From contig NZ_ASWH01000001.1 of NCBI RefSeq assembly GCF_000407545.1, positions 601,001-665,000 of the forward strand: a stretch of 64,000 bases of DNA. Direction: 5' to 3'. A program made the position numbers and the translations under genes. The notes beneath the pieces are model-generated. The model saw nothing but the letters and a program-made list of their open reading frames with translations. It made no database searches and was not told where the DNA came from. This document shows positions 42,381 to 50,396 of the stretch, piece by piece (position 1 is the first letter of the stretch; each line of letters opens with the position of its first letter). This stretch comes from Enterococcus gilvus ATCC BAA-350 (GTDB taxonomy: Bacteria > Bacillota > Bacilli > Lactobacillales > Enterococcaceae).

Positions 42381-43429
42381 TGGAACTACTAAAACTCATT
42401 AAAAATCAGATTTCAACAGAATGGAAAAAAACGTTCAACGATAATGTGGATATTTTGAACGGTATTACACGTGACCAAAATCAAAAAATTGACGTCGTTG
42501 ACAAGAGAATTGACAATTTAGTCCTGCATTCGGGCGGTGATTCGCCAAATGAGGTAGTGGACGCACGAGTAAATAACCGAGCACAACAATTCGATACACT
42601 TCAGGGAAGACTACTCGCTGGGGAGTTCACGCATGATGAAGACATGGCGGAAACACGATCAGAATTGGAAAATCAGAATGTAAGTATCTCAGAAATAAAT
42701 AAGAAGCTTGATAAAATACTTGGGGAATACGGTGGTACTCTAACTATCTATGTTTCAACGGAGCGAGGCAACAATAGCACAGCGGATGGGTCGCAAGCGT
42801 TACCGTTTAAGACACTCCAAGCTGCAGTGAACACGATTCCACTATTAACGTCGAGCCAAGTCGTTATCCTCGTTGAAGATGGTACGTTTCTTGAAGATGT
42901 ACGTTTCCGTAATATTTATTCGGGAGGTATTTATATCAGATCGGTCCAAGATACGACGAATCTTGATCCGTCAACAACTGATTGTCCAGTTAAAGTTCGG
43001 TCAATGTCGTTTATGTATTGCACTGGGTACCTTCAATTACGAGGGATCCAATTTATAGATCAAGGAAATGCACCGTCTATAGGTAATACAAGGTATTCGC
43101 TGTATCAAGAACAAGGCGGATACATGAGTTTGGCAAAATGTAAGTTTGCAGAGAATACAAAGTCAATTGCCAATCACAAATCTATTTATGTTGGAGGAAG
43201 CTCAAAAGCCACGGTTGGGTCAGATACTGCTTTTATCAATCAACTGATGTGCTTGTATGCAGTAGGGATGGCTGAGGTAAATGTATCCGGTATTAAAGGC
43301 TCTTCAAATAGCGAACTGTTAGTGGTTTGGAACGGCACAGGAAGAATTCCGAGTGATTTAAATATTGCTACAACAAATACTAGAACGATCGAAAGAGGAT
43401 TGATATTAACAAAGGGGTCGGTGATCTAA
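42380..43429 (+). CDS. Tail fibre/receptor-binding candidate with beta-helix
   Basis: 349 residues from GTG 42380 (AAAGGAGTGATT upstream). Coiled coil at about 1-115, then a pectate-lyase-like beta-helix (GTLTIYVSTERG, ALPFKTLQAAVNTIP, repeated turns up to residue 330). The N-terminal coil should trimerise and attach to the hub; the helix may bind or cut a wall polysaccharide. Specificity cannot be read. Confidence 0.75.
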   Translation: MELLKLIKNQISTEWKKTFNDNVDILNGITRDQNQKIDVVDKRIDNLVLHSGGDSPNEVVDARVNNRAQQFDTLQGRLLAGEFTHDEDMAETRSELENQNVSISEINKKLDKILGEYGGTLTIYVSTERGNNSTADGSQALPFKTLQAAVNTIPLLTSSQVVILVEDGTFLEDVRFRNIYSGGIYIRSVQDTTNLDPSTTDCPVKVRSMSFMYCTGYLQLRGIQFIDQGNAPSIGNTRYSLYQEQGGYMSLAKCKFAENTKSIANHKSIYVGGSSKATVGSDTAFINQLMCLYAVGMAEVNVSGIKGSSNSELLVVWNGTGRIPSDLNIATTNTRTIERGLILTKGSVI

Positions 43430-45289
43430 TTGTTCAAAACAAGAGAAGAAATAATTGTGATTCAAGCTGAAGCAACCACTCCTATACCTACTGGAGTGGT
43501 TTTTTGGTCCCATGACAAAGGGACTGCTAAACTGATCATTCAGTTGAAAAAAGGTCATATAAATCAGACTTTATCTCAAGGCACAATCGTTCCGATCCTT
43601 TTAGAGTTCAATTCAGTCACAGCAGCTAAGGGAAAAGGACGTCATATTTACCATGCGGTAATTGAGAATGCTTTAGAAGGAATAGTCTCTATTGTTTTAG
43701 AAGACAATATTTTGGGGTACGTTGGCCGTGTAGATGGTTCGGTTTATATTGAGTTACCTGATTCGCGATCACTTGATACTGCCGGCCGGTTTACTTTTGA
43801 CATTAAACGAAGCCCTATCGATGAAGATGTTCCTGAATTGGAAGATTATTATTGGAAAGGCTTTAACGAGATCATGGCACAGTATCACGAGACAATCGCA
43901 ACTATTAAGTTAGAAGCTAAGACGTTACTTGATAGTCTGACTGCAGACGTTACTACAGCTAAAACTAAAGTCACACAGCTAGAGCAAAGTATTACAACTG
44001 CTAACACGAATTTGAATGCTCGCATCGATGAAATCAGTAAAAAGATTGATGACAATGACGTATTCACGAAAGCAGAAAGTTCCGCTAACGTGATCTATCA
44101 AATCATTGGAAAAGATGAAGTTGAATTGACCTTTACAACTGATTTTGAGAGTAAAATTTCTGGGTCAGTTATCGAAAATCCAAACATTGCTCGGCACAAT
44201 ACGATTGCTACGCTTCCAAGTCCTGAGAATTTTGGCGGTTTTGAATTAAAAGATACGTATTACGAACTGCTGGAAAAAAAGGATAATAGAAATTTTGTGA
44301 CTACTCAAAATGTAGCAAATAGAATGTCAGCTAATCTGTATTCGTTCAATATTCTAGAATGTTTAAAACGTGAGCTTGGAGTTCGGTTCTTTAGTAGTAT
44401 GGGCGCTAAAACAAATTTACAATGTGTAGAAATTATTCGAAAAATCGTTTCTTACAGATTGTTGAGCTTGTGGGCTTCCGGAAAGTCATCTGAAGGAAAC
44501 AAAGTCAATTTGCGAATCTGGTCTATCTTAGCGAGTAGTTGGCTAGGCAGTAATAGTTCAACAAGTTCAAATATTTCATTAATCGAGATGTTTGGACTTG
44601 AAAACACGAATAATCATTACATTACTGATGACGGAATGATTCATGTTTTAGCTTATGCTGAAGCATCTGATGGCAGTGCATATTCTACAGTTAACTCGGA
44701 TTATATAAGTCTATCGTTTAAAATCAATATTTCTGTACACGAATTTATTGAGTCAACAATCGCGGCCAATCACGTAGAAAATCTTGCGACACAAGAAGAA
44801 GCAAAAGGTGGAACGGATAATACTAAAACGATGACTCCGCTTAGGGTTTTTCAATCAATTGCAGAATGGACCAAAAACAAGTTCATATCTCTGACAGAGA
44901 ATGAAACAGTTTTAGGAATTAAGAACTTTGCAAACGGACTTCAGGTTAATGGGAGAAACGTGCTGTCCCAAAAAGGAGAAATTGTATTTGATCATACTAG
45001 CGAAACAGATTCCTCTATTCAATCTGGAATAGTTAGATTTAAACGATACGGAGATTGGATTTTAGTCAATTTTAATTTCCAGTGTAGAAGTACAAATATT
45101 GCCTCTGGTGGGAACCTCATTGACGTTTTAGAAGCTGATATTATCCCCTCTGGTTCAATTCAAGTAGATATTACTTATGACAAAGCATTGACTATAGATG
45201 CTTCGGGTAAAGTAACTGCACTGTGGGGGCTTAATGCGAATAGTTATTATGCTGGATCGGCTGTGTATTTTGCAAAAAATAAATTATAG
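43430..45289 (+). CDS. Baseplate upper protein (BppU-like)
   Basis: 619 residues from TTG 43430. BppU-type N-terminal domain (about 1-150; GTAKLIIQLKKG, PILLEFNSVTAA), a coiled coil at about 165-215, then unique C-terminal beta regions. It should carry or form the receptor-binding part of the baseplate. The C-terminal half (about 250-619) is not recognised and is likely host-range related. Confidence 0.8.
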   Translation: MFKTREEIIVIQAEATTPIPTGVVFWSHDKGTAKLIIQLKKGHINQTLSQGTIVPILLEFNSVTAAKGKGRHIYHAVIENALEGIVSIVLEDNILGYVGRVDGSVYIELPDSRSLDTAGRFTFDIKRSPIDEDVPELEDYYWKGFNEIMAQYHETIATIKLEAKTLLDSLTADVTTAKTKVTQLEQSITTANTNLNARIDEISKKIDDNDVFTKAESSANVIYQIIGKDEVELTFTTDFESKISGSVIENPNIARHNTIATLPSPENFGGFELKDTYYELLEKKDNRNFVTTQNVANRMSANLYSFNILECLKRELGVRFFSSMGAKTNLQCVEIIRKIVSYRLLSLWASGKSSEGNKVNLRIWSILASSWLGSNSSTSSNISLIEMFGLENTNNHYITDDGMIHVLAYAEASDGSAYSTVNSDYISLSFKINISVHEFIESTIAANHVENLATQEEAKGGTDNTKTMTPLRVFQSIAEWTKNKFISLTENETVLGIKNFANGLQVNGRNVLSQKGEIVFDHTSETDSSIQSGIVRFKRYGDWILVNFNFQCRSTNIASGGNLIDVLEADIIPSGSIQVDITYDKALTIDASGKVTALWGLNANSYYAGSAVYFAKNKL

Positions 45290-45299
45290 GAGGAAAGAA

Positions 45300-45644
45300 A
45301 TGAAAACTATTTATAAGGTCCTATATCCAGTAGGTTACGAGGAACACGAGGTCGCAGATGATTTTCCAACTTCTATTCCGTTTGTGGAAGATGTGCCGCT
45401 TCAGAATTTGAAAAATCCGCAATCTCAGTTCTATAATTTCTCTAAAAATAAATGGGAAGAAGTCGTCACTCAAAATTACTCTGAACAAATAGAAATGCTT
45501 GAATCCTTAACAGAAGCAGTTCAAAGAGAAAACGAGGAGCTTAAGAAGGCTGCTGAAGAGCAAGCAATCCAAATGACGGATACGCAACTAGCGATAGCCG
45601 AAGTTTATGAAATGCTGGTTCCTGCAAACAAGGAGGCTAAATAA
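45300..45644 (+). CDS. Baseplate-associated small protein
   Basis: 114 residues from ATG 45300 with AGGAGG upstream. A small N-terminal domain and a coiled-coil end with QRENEELKKAAEEQA. Similar short genes often precede XkdX genes; function unknown. Confidence 0.6.
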   Translation: MKTIYKVLYPVGYEEHEVADDFPTSIPFVEDVPLQNLKNPQSQFYNFSKNKWEEVVTQNYSEQIEMLESLTEAVQRENEELKKAAEEQAIQMTDTQLAIAEVYEMLVPANKEAK

Positions 45645-45758
45645 ATGGCAAATATCTACGTCAATTTGATTCAGAAAGGTCTGAAAACTATTGAGGAAGT
45701 ACCAAAGACAATTAGAAAAGAAGTACAAGCGATCTTGGATGCAGACATTGCGGATTAA
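45645..45758 (+). CDS. XkdX/CD1375-type small tail protein, copy 1
   Basis: 37 residues from ATG 45645, with AGGAGG upstream. IYVNLIQKGLKTIEEVPKTI resembles the short XkdX/CD1375-like proteins found between baseplate and lysis genes. The next gene is a clear paralogue. Confidence 0.6.
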   Translation: MANIYVNLIQKGLKTIEEVPKTIRKEVQAILDADIAD

Positions 45759-45795
45759 GATTGCTTTTTATTTGCTCAGAAAAGAGGTGAATACA

Positions 45796-45921
45796 ATGGC
45801 AGTAGTCTATGCGACGTTGATTATCAAAGGTAAAAAGACGATCGAACAAGTCCCTGGTCTGATCCGCGAACAAGTGAGAGAAATCTTGTTGGATATGGAT
45901 TTACCAGAATTAGCAGAGTAG
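45796..45921 (+). CDS. XkdX/CD1375-type small tail protein, copy 2
   Basis: 41 residues from ATG 45796, with AGAGGTG upstream. Aligns with the previous protein along its length (VYATLIIKGKKTIEQVPGLI against IYVNLIQKGLKTIEEVPKTI). Tandem duplication is likely. Confidence 0.6.
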   Translation: MAVVYATLIIKGKKTIEQVPGLIREQVREILLDMDLPELAE

Positions 45922-45948
45922 CACACTTTCGAGTGTGCTTTTTATTTT
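45920..45948 (+). terminator. Terminator between tail and lysis genes
   Basis: GCACACT, loop TTCG, AGTGTGC, then TTTTTATTTTG. Confidence 0.85.
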
Positions 45949-45971
45949 GATTGGAAGGGGGAGTCAAGTGG

Positions 45972-46310
45972 ATGGAACTAGAAACGCAGGTGAAGGAGCA
46001 TGAAAACAAGCTTAAACAACATGATAAAGAAATTAGCCGATTGAATGAGCGGTCCCTAGCAATGCAAAAAACAATGGATGAAAGTTTGATTCGAGTGGAT
46101 GAATCAAATAAATACTTGCGTGAACAGAACACGGAACAGATGAAACAGAACAATGAAATTCTAAATGCGATTCTGACACGCAACACGGACGCTGAAAAGC
46201 GCTCAGATGAATTGAAGATGCTGAATACAGAAAATCGCTGGAAACTTATTTTAGGGATTGCCGGAGCAAGCAGCTTGATTACGGTGATCTTAAATTTAAT
46301 TTTTAACTAG
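45972..46310 (+). CDS. XhlA-type hemolysin-like lysis protein
   Basis: 112 residues from ATG 45972 (AGGGGGAG upstream). Long coiled coil (about 1-85) and one C-terminal membrane segment (about 90-110, ILGIAGASSLITVILNLIF). XhlA proteins take part in lysis with the holin and lysin, which follow. Confidence 0.8.
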   Translation: MELETQVKEHENKLKQHDKEISRLNERSLAMQKTMDESLIRVDESNKYLREQNTEQMKQNNEILNAILTRNTDAEKRSDELKMLNTENRWKLILGIAGASSLITVILNLIFN

Positions 46311-46324
46311 AGAGGTGTATAAAA

Positions 46325-46591
46325 ATGAAAATTAATTGGAAATTAAGAATCAAATCGAAAGCATTTTGGGTGGGCGTTGTCCCATTGATCATTCTGTTAG
46401 CCCAAGCGGTCGCAGCTGCATTTGGCTATACATTAGATCTCTCTTCATACGGAGATAAAGCATTAGCTGTAATCAACGCATTGTTCGCTCTACTGGCTTT
46501 CTTGGGAATTACTGCCGATCCCACGACGCACGGATTGTCTGATAGCGAACAGGCATTGACCTATTCAAAACCGAAGAGGGAGGACAAATAA
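46325..46591 (+). CDS. Holin, phi LC3 family
   Basis: 88 residues. INWKLRIKSKAFWVGVVPLI at the start, two membrane segments (about 13-33 and 45-62) and LGITADPTTHGLSDSEQAL at the end are the family signature. It opens the membrane at lysis time. AGAGGTG upstream; two bases before the lysin start. Confidence 0.92.
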   Translation: MKINWKLRIKSKAFWVGVVPLIILLAQAVAAAFGYTLDLSSYGDKALAVINALFALLAFLGITADPTTHGLSDSEQALTYSKPKREDK

Positions 46592-46592
46592 C

Positions 46593-47630
46593 ATGGTATT
46601 AAACGTAGTAGACGTGGCTTCACATCAAACAGTTCAACAAGCAATCACTGCTGGGGCCGATGCTTGTATTGTTAAAGCTACGCAGGGAACGGGGTATATT
46701 AATCCTAAGTGTGATGCTCAGTATCAATTAGCAAAACAGCATGGATTATTACTCGGGGTATATCATTACGCCGGAGGTGGAAGCCCCATTTCAGAAGCCG
46801 ATTATTTTCTAGCAAATATTAAAGGATATATTGATGAAGCCATTTTGATTTTAGACTGGGAAGAATATCAAAACGCATCTTACAATAATACGAATTGGGC
46901 ACGTCAATTCGTCAATCGCGTACATGAAAAAACAGGTGTCTGGTGTGTGCTTTACGGCAATCGTCAAGATATTGATCGTTGCTTAAACCTCGTGAATGAT
47001 TGTGCTTTGTGGTTTGCAGGTTATCCGACAAACACTCAACGGGATTGGAACGCTCCAGAATTTATCTATAATATTTCACCGTGGAAAAATATGATTGGTT
47101 GGCAGTATAGTGCTGCTGACGTAGATCGTAGTAAGTTCTATGTTACTAAAGAACAGTGGAATAAATACGCAAATCCTTCTCAAACAAACAAGCCTAGTCC
47201 AGCACCACAGCCAGTTAAGCCAAACAAAACAGTTGATCCAACAACCGCGGGGCAACACTTCCCGATTATGCAAGATCCTAAATTCCCGCAAAACAAAGCT
47301 CATCTGGATCGTTTTGGTACAGTAGGTAACAAATTAGTAGTGGAAGGTTGGCATACAACTGCTTCAAAGCATGAGTTTATTATCGTTATGGATCGAGTAA
47401 AAAATAAGGAGCTTGCCAGAAAAGAAGTCAAACCAATTGCCCGTCCAGATGTTAAAAAAGCATTTGGATTATCTTATGACCAGGTTGGATTTAAAACAGA
47501 ATTTGATTTAGCGCAATTCAAGGGCCATTCTGTAATCGTTCTACTTCGAGCAACAAATGATCCAAAGGGGAATACAGCTGGAGGCTTCCAAGACTTCACA
47601 GAGACTCGTTGGTATCACGATATTAAGTGA
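46593..47630 (+). CDS. Endolysin, GH25 muramidase
   Basis: 345 residues. Catalytic GH25 domain at about 1-195 with Asp88 and Glu90 in LDWEE and VDVASHQ at the start. A proline-rich linker (about 200-215) joins a C-terminal domain (about 230-345, GNKLVVEGWHTTASKHEF), likely for wall binding. It cuts the glycan strands of peptidoglycan. GAGGGAGGA upstream. Confidence 0.93.
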   Translation: MVLNVVDVASHQTVQQAITAGADACIVKATQGTGYINPKCDAQYQLAKQHGLLLGVYHYAGGGSPISEADYFLANIKGYIDEAILILDWEEYQNASYNNTNWARQFVNRVHEKTGVWCVLYGNRQDIDRCLNLVNDCALWFAGYPTNTQRDWNAPEFIYNISPWKNMIGWQYSAADVDRSKFYVTKEQWNKYANPSQTNKPSPAPQPVKPNKTVDPTTAGQHFPIMQDPKFPQNKAHLDRFGTVGNKLVVEGWHTTASKHEFIIVMDRVKNKELARKEVKPIARPDVKKAFGLSYDQVGFKTEFDLAQFKGHSVIVLLRATNDPKGNTAGGFQDFTETRWYHDIK

Positions 47631-47695
47631 CATTAAAAAAGAGTTTAGACGAGAATGCGCTTGCAAGATATTAACAAAAGAGCTATTATGAATGT

Positions 47696-47724
47696 GTAAG
47701 TTTTGCCAGAACTTACTTCTTTTT
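47696..47724 (+). terminator. Late operon terminator 1
   Basis: GTAAGTT, loop TTGCCAG, AACTTAC, then TTCTTTTT. Confidence 0.7.
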
Positions 47725-47747
47725 CATAACTTAGTTTCATCTTTCGG

Positions 47748-47781
47748 CAACCAGTCGTGTGCGGGCTGGTTGTTTTTTTTT
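47748..47781 (+). terminator. Late operon terminator 2
   Basis: CAACCAG and CTGGTTG pair around an 11-nt loop, followed by nine T. With the preceding one it ends the late transcript. Confidence 0.85.
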
Positions 47782-47875
47782 GTGGAACTTAGAAACATGA
47801 GTGTATCATTTGCAAAGAAATCGGTTTCTAGGTAACATCTACTCTATTGGGAAGTCACTCGCCCATAAAAAAAGG

Positions 47876-47939
47876 GAACGTCAGATACAGTTACTTGGGG
47901 AAGTGGACTGTGGGGAAGATCTGACGTTCTATTTCTTTA
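47876..47939. other. Long stem-loop, possible bidirectional terminator
   Basis: GAACGTCAGAT (47876-47886) pairs perfectly with ATCTGACGTTC (47929-47939); inside, ACAGT pairs with ACTGT. Seven A lie on its left, so the reverse strand reads stem then T-run. No gene is seen in 47631-47976. Confidence 0.5.
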
Positions 47940-47976
47940 TTGTAACACGTTTAAAAAATAATAATACTCATTTAAA

Positions 47977-48048
47977 GTACCCTTAGTTCAATTGGTAGAA
48001 TACTCCGGTTCATATCGGAAGATGCGGGTTCGAGCCCTGCGGGGTACG
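47977..48048 (+). tRNA. tRNA with CAT anticodon and a 6-nt anticodon loop
   Basis: 72 nt. Acceptor GTACCCT/GGGGTAC, D stem GTTC/GAAT, T arm GCGGG-TTCGAGC-CCTGC. The best anticodon stem is TCCGG/TCGGA, leaving a 6-nt loop TTCATA (48009-48014) instead of 7. If CAT is read, it is a Met or Ile2 type. No CCA is encoded. It may be a degenerate or specialised tRNA. Confidence 0.7.
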
Positions 48049-48262
48049 TAATCGCGAGTATATAATTGCTAAAATACTTTCCAATAATGACTAATAAAAT
48101 AAATAGTTAGCTAATGCTGCTAAACTATGTTAAGCTTCATAAGTAATCGATTTTGAAATGTGATGTGGACTGTATATATTTAACCGTATTGAAATCCTTT
48201 TACTATCAAGAATTAATTGCAAAAAAAGAACGTACTTTGATACGTATCAGGAGGAAATACAC

Positions 48263-48463
48263 ATGAGTAACGGTACAGTAAAATGGTTTAACGCAGACAA
48301 AGGTTTTGGATTTATCACTGGTGAAGATGGCAACGATGTATTTGCACATTTTTCAGCTATCCAAGGCGACGGCTTTAAAACTTTAGAAGAAGGTCAAGCA
48401 GTGACTTTCGACGTAGAAGAAGGCCAACGTGGACCTCAAGCTGCAAACATTCAAAAAGCGTAA
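48263..48463 (+). CDS. Cold-shock protein (CspA family)
   Basis: 66 residues, one cold-shock domain with RNP1 KGFGFIT and RNP2 VFAHFSA; binds single-stranded RNA or DNA and melts secondary structure. AGGAGG precedes ATG 48263. A hairpin ACGTA/TACGT sits just upstream of the ribosome site within a roughly 200-nt gap, similar to temperature-sensitive csp leaders. It lies between two phage tRNA genes, so it is a prophage-borne copy. Confidence 0.92.
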   Translation: MSNGTVKWFNADKGFGFITGEDGNDVFAHFSAIQGDGFKTLEEGQAVTFDVEEGQRGPQAANIQKA

Positions 48464-48483
48464 TAAAAATTAGTTGAAATATC

Positions 48484-48511
48484 GGTCGTCTCCTCCTAGG
48501 GACGGCTTTTT
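48484..48511 (+). terminator. Terminator after the cold-shock gene
   Basis: GTCGTC and GACGGC pair around a 10-nt loop, then six T; the second tRNA starts right after it. Confidence 0.65.
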
Positions 48512-48512
48512 T

Positions 48513-48586
48513 GTACCCTTAGCTCAGTTGGTTAGAGCAGACGGCTCATAACCGTCCGGTCGTAGGTTCGAGTCCTGCGGGGTACG
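48513..48586 (+). tRNA. tRNA with CAT anticodon, Ile2 (lysidine) type likely
   Basis: 74 nt, full cloverleaf: acceptor GTACCCT/GGGGTAC, D stem GCTC/GAGC, anticodon arm GACGG-CTCATAA-CCGTC, T arm GTAGG-TTCGAGT-CCTGC. The anticodon arm and body are like Firmicute tRNA-Ile2(CAU), which TilS converts to read AUA. A Met elongator is the alternative; base 73 is G, which is unusual for both. No CCA encoded. Confidence 0.85.
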
Positions 48587-48746
48587 TAGTAGAACCCCTT
48601 GCTCTTTAGAGTAGGGGCTTTTTATATATTTTTCAGTCCCATTTTAGAAAAATGATTGTTTTATAAATGACTTTACTATAATTACATTGAAAAATTATAG
48701 AGAGGGATGTAAAATAATTTTAAAAGAAGTTTGTAGGAGATAAAAA

Positions 48747-49442
48747 ATGAGGATTTTTGTAGATGAGTCTGGTTGCATAACTACTAGTAAGTATCCAGGT
48801 ACGCGTTTTTTTGTTATAGCATTCTTAGAAACGGACGAGCCGTATAATGTTATTCGACAATTTAGAAAAGCTAAAGCAAAATATATCAAGAATCATGATA
48901 CCGATTTTGATATAAAAGATGAAATTAAAGGATCCGAAATGCCCTACGGAATGAAAAAAACTATTTTCGAAAGTCTGGCAGAAAAAACTGATGTTAAGTT
49001 TCATTTTAAAATAATTGACAATTTTAACATTATTGATAGTTTAAAATCGAATACTGCTTTAGCTTTCAATTATTTTACCTACCTGACATTAAACAATATC
49101 CATAAAATCTCCACTAGTTCATCGAAAAACATTATGAAAATTATGTTGGACGATAGAAACACAGCTATTGAATCACTAAATAGTTTGGAAGATTATTTAC
49201 AAATAAAATTTATGATTGAAACATCGACACTTAATGAATTAAAAACCTCTTATAAAGATTCTAAGTCAAAGGATTTGATTCAAGTTGTTGATTTGTTTGC
49301 TAATACAGTATTTAGAGTAGCGAAAAACCACGCTTGGGGAAGCAATAACGATGCAAGAAATAGGAAATTGCTGGAAATATGTAATATAGGATGCCCACAT
49401 TATTTCCCTTGGAGGTATTGCAACATTGACATTTGCAAATAA
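48747..49442 (+). CDS. DUF3800 protein, lysogenic cargo candidate
   Basis: 231 residues. Motifs of DUF3800, an RNase H-like fold: MRIFVDESGC at the start (metal-binding Asp), DEIKGSEM, MLDDRNT, and LIQVVDLFANTVFR near the end. DUF3800 proteins occur in many defence-related and mobile loci; activity is not established. It is a single gene behind the lysis cassette, AT-rich, with TAGGAGAT upstream, in the usual place of moron genes. Confidence 0.8.
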   Translation: MRIFVDESGCITTSKYPGTRFFVIAFLETDEPYNVIRQFRKAKAKYIKNHDTDFDIKDEIKGSEMPYGMKKTIFESLAEKTDVKFHFKIIDNFNIIDSLKSNTALAFNYFTYLTLNNIHKISTSSSKNIMKIMLDDRNTAIESLNSLEDYLQIKFMIETSTLNELKTSYKDSKSKDLIQVVDLFANTVFRVAKNHAWGSNNDARNRKLLEICNIGCPHYFPWRYCNIDICK

Positions 49443-49490
49443 ATTTTGCTTTTTGGTTGCTCACAGTTTGTTTCTATGCTATGATTTATT

Positions 49491-49642
49491 AGAAGTTAGA
49501 TTGTAATTCTTTGAATAGCGCGAAATTATATTATGGAAGTAATATATAATCAGTAAGCTGCCTGTGTGGTAGTCGCCTCAAAGTCGTCTAATTTTAAAAA
49601 TTATATTTAAAAAAGACCCTAGCAAGAGCTAAGGTCTTTTTT
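49491..49642 (+). ncRNA. Putative small RNA unit 1
   Basis: Promoter TTGCTC (49457-49462), 17 bp, TGC-TATGAT (-10 at 49480-49485). The 150-nt RNA folds with AGTTAGA/TCTAATT closing, CTTTGA/TCAAAG, hairpin ATTATATTA/TAATATATAAT and GCTGCC/GGTAGT. It ends at a terminator with AAGACC/GGTCTT and six T. No reading frame with a ribosome site. Confidence 0.5.
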
Positions 49643-49679
49643 CTATTGCGCATGTAAGCGTTACATTGTATAATAGCAT

Positions 49680-49738
49680 CAATCCAAGAAAATCTTTATT
49701 TTCTGCAAGGATCATCCGAGTAATCGGGTGATCTTTTT
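49680..49738 (+). ncRNA. Putative small RNA unit 2
   Basis: Promoter TTGCGC (49646-49651), 17 bp, TATAAT (49669-49674). About 59 nt: small hairpin AGAAAA/TTTTCT, then a 10-bp terminator stem GATCATCCGA/TCGGGTGATC with five T. Confidence 0.5.
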
Positions 49739-49793
49739 GCGTTAAGATCGTATAATTCTTGTTTATGAAACCGTTTTATGCTAAACTAACAAT

Positions 49794-49858
49794 CAGAAAC
49801 TATCCATTTCTACTCCCTTTAGGGAGGGCAGGCACCCTGGCGATAGGTGCCTGTTTTT
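49794..49858 (+). ncRNA. Putative small RNA unit 3
   Basis: Promoter TTGTTT (49759-49764), 17 bp, TGC-TAAACT (49782-49787). About 65 nt: hairpin CTCCC-TTTA-GGGAG, then terminator CAGGCACC/GGTGCCTG with eight T. Confidence 0.5.
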
Positions 49859-49896
49859 TTTATTGCACTGAAACCTAAAAGTGATAAACTATTAAG

Positions 49897-49955
49897 TAGA
49901 GAGTAGTCCACTCTCGCTTTCTTTTGCCCACTCTTTATCCTACTAGAGAGTGGGT
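49897..49955 (+). ncRNA. Putative small RNA unit 4
   Basis: Promoter TTGCAC (49863-49868), 16 bp, TGA-TAAACT (49885-49890). Hairpins GAGAGT/ACTCTC and CCCACTCT/AGAGTGGG, then TATTTAT. The weakest of the four terminators; the transcript would converge on the leftward operon. Confidence 0.4.
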
Positions 49956-49957
49956 AT

Positions 49958-50212
49958 TTATATTCTCATCATTTCAAACTCCATCATAATCTTCGTCTTG
50001 CCAATCACCGCGTATTTCTTCACCACAAACTGTTTCCTACTATTGTACTCCCCAGCAACAGCGATCCGCATTCCATCTTCTACATCTGCAAGAAAATTCA
50101 ACGAGTGGCCAGCAATTAAACATGACTGATCATCAAGCTTAAAATAGACGAGGGGACGCTCCGAATACTTTAGAATCTTTACGCTACTCACAATACCATT
50201 CATACATATCAT
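49958..50212 (-). CDS. Hypothetical protein, OB-like, last gene of leftward operon
   Basis: 84 residues from ATG 50212 (GGGAGTGG upstream; ATG 50203 is an alternative). Beta-rich pattern (IVSSVKILKYSERPLVYFKL, then MRIAVAGEYNSRKQFVVKKY) like a small OB fold. Overlaps the gene before it by 29 bases. No known role. Confidence 0.55.
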   Translation of the reverse strand: MICMNGIVSSVKILKYSERPLVYFKLDDQSCLIAGHSLNFLADVEDGMRIAVAGEYNSRKQFVVKKYAVIGKTKIMMEFEMMRI

Positions 50213-50396
50213 TTAAACCACTCCCATATTTTAGTATGTAGTAATCAAAATTATGAAGACCATTGGCTTTGCTGCAGTAGAAAGCAAAGCATCTTTCTCC
50301 GATTTCATCTATAGCGTTAGGACCGAAATCCCACAATAAGACTTGGAGACGATCGAATGTTATCAATCCTAGATGATAAGAGAAGATAGGATTCAT
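50184..50396 (-). CDS. Hypothetical protein of leftward operon
   Basis: 70 residues, ATGA-coupled to the YolD-like gene. Soluble, aromatic-rich, unrecognised. Confidence 0.55.
   Translation of the reverse strand: MNPIFSYHLGLITFDRLQVLLWDFGPNAIDEIGERCFAFYCSKANGLHNFDYYILKYGSGLNDMYEWYCE

Noticed and set aside
49897..49955. Type I toxin-antitoxin (Fst-like) locus in the right-end RNA array
   Set aside because: No short hydrophobic peptide with a ribosome site is found on either strand of 49443-49957, and no facing antisense promoters overlap.
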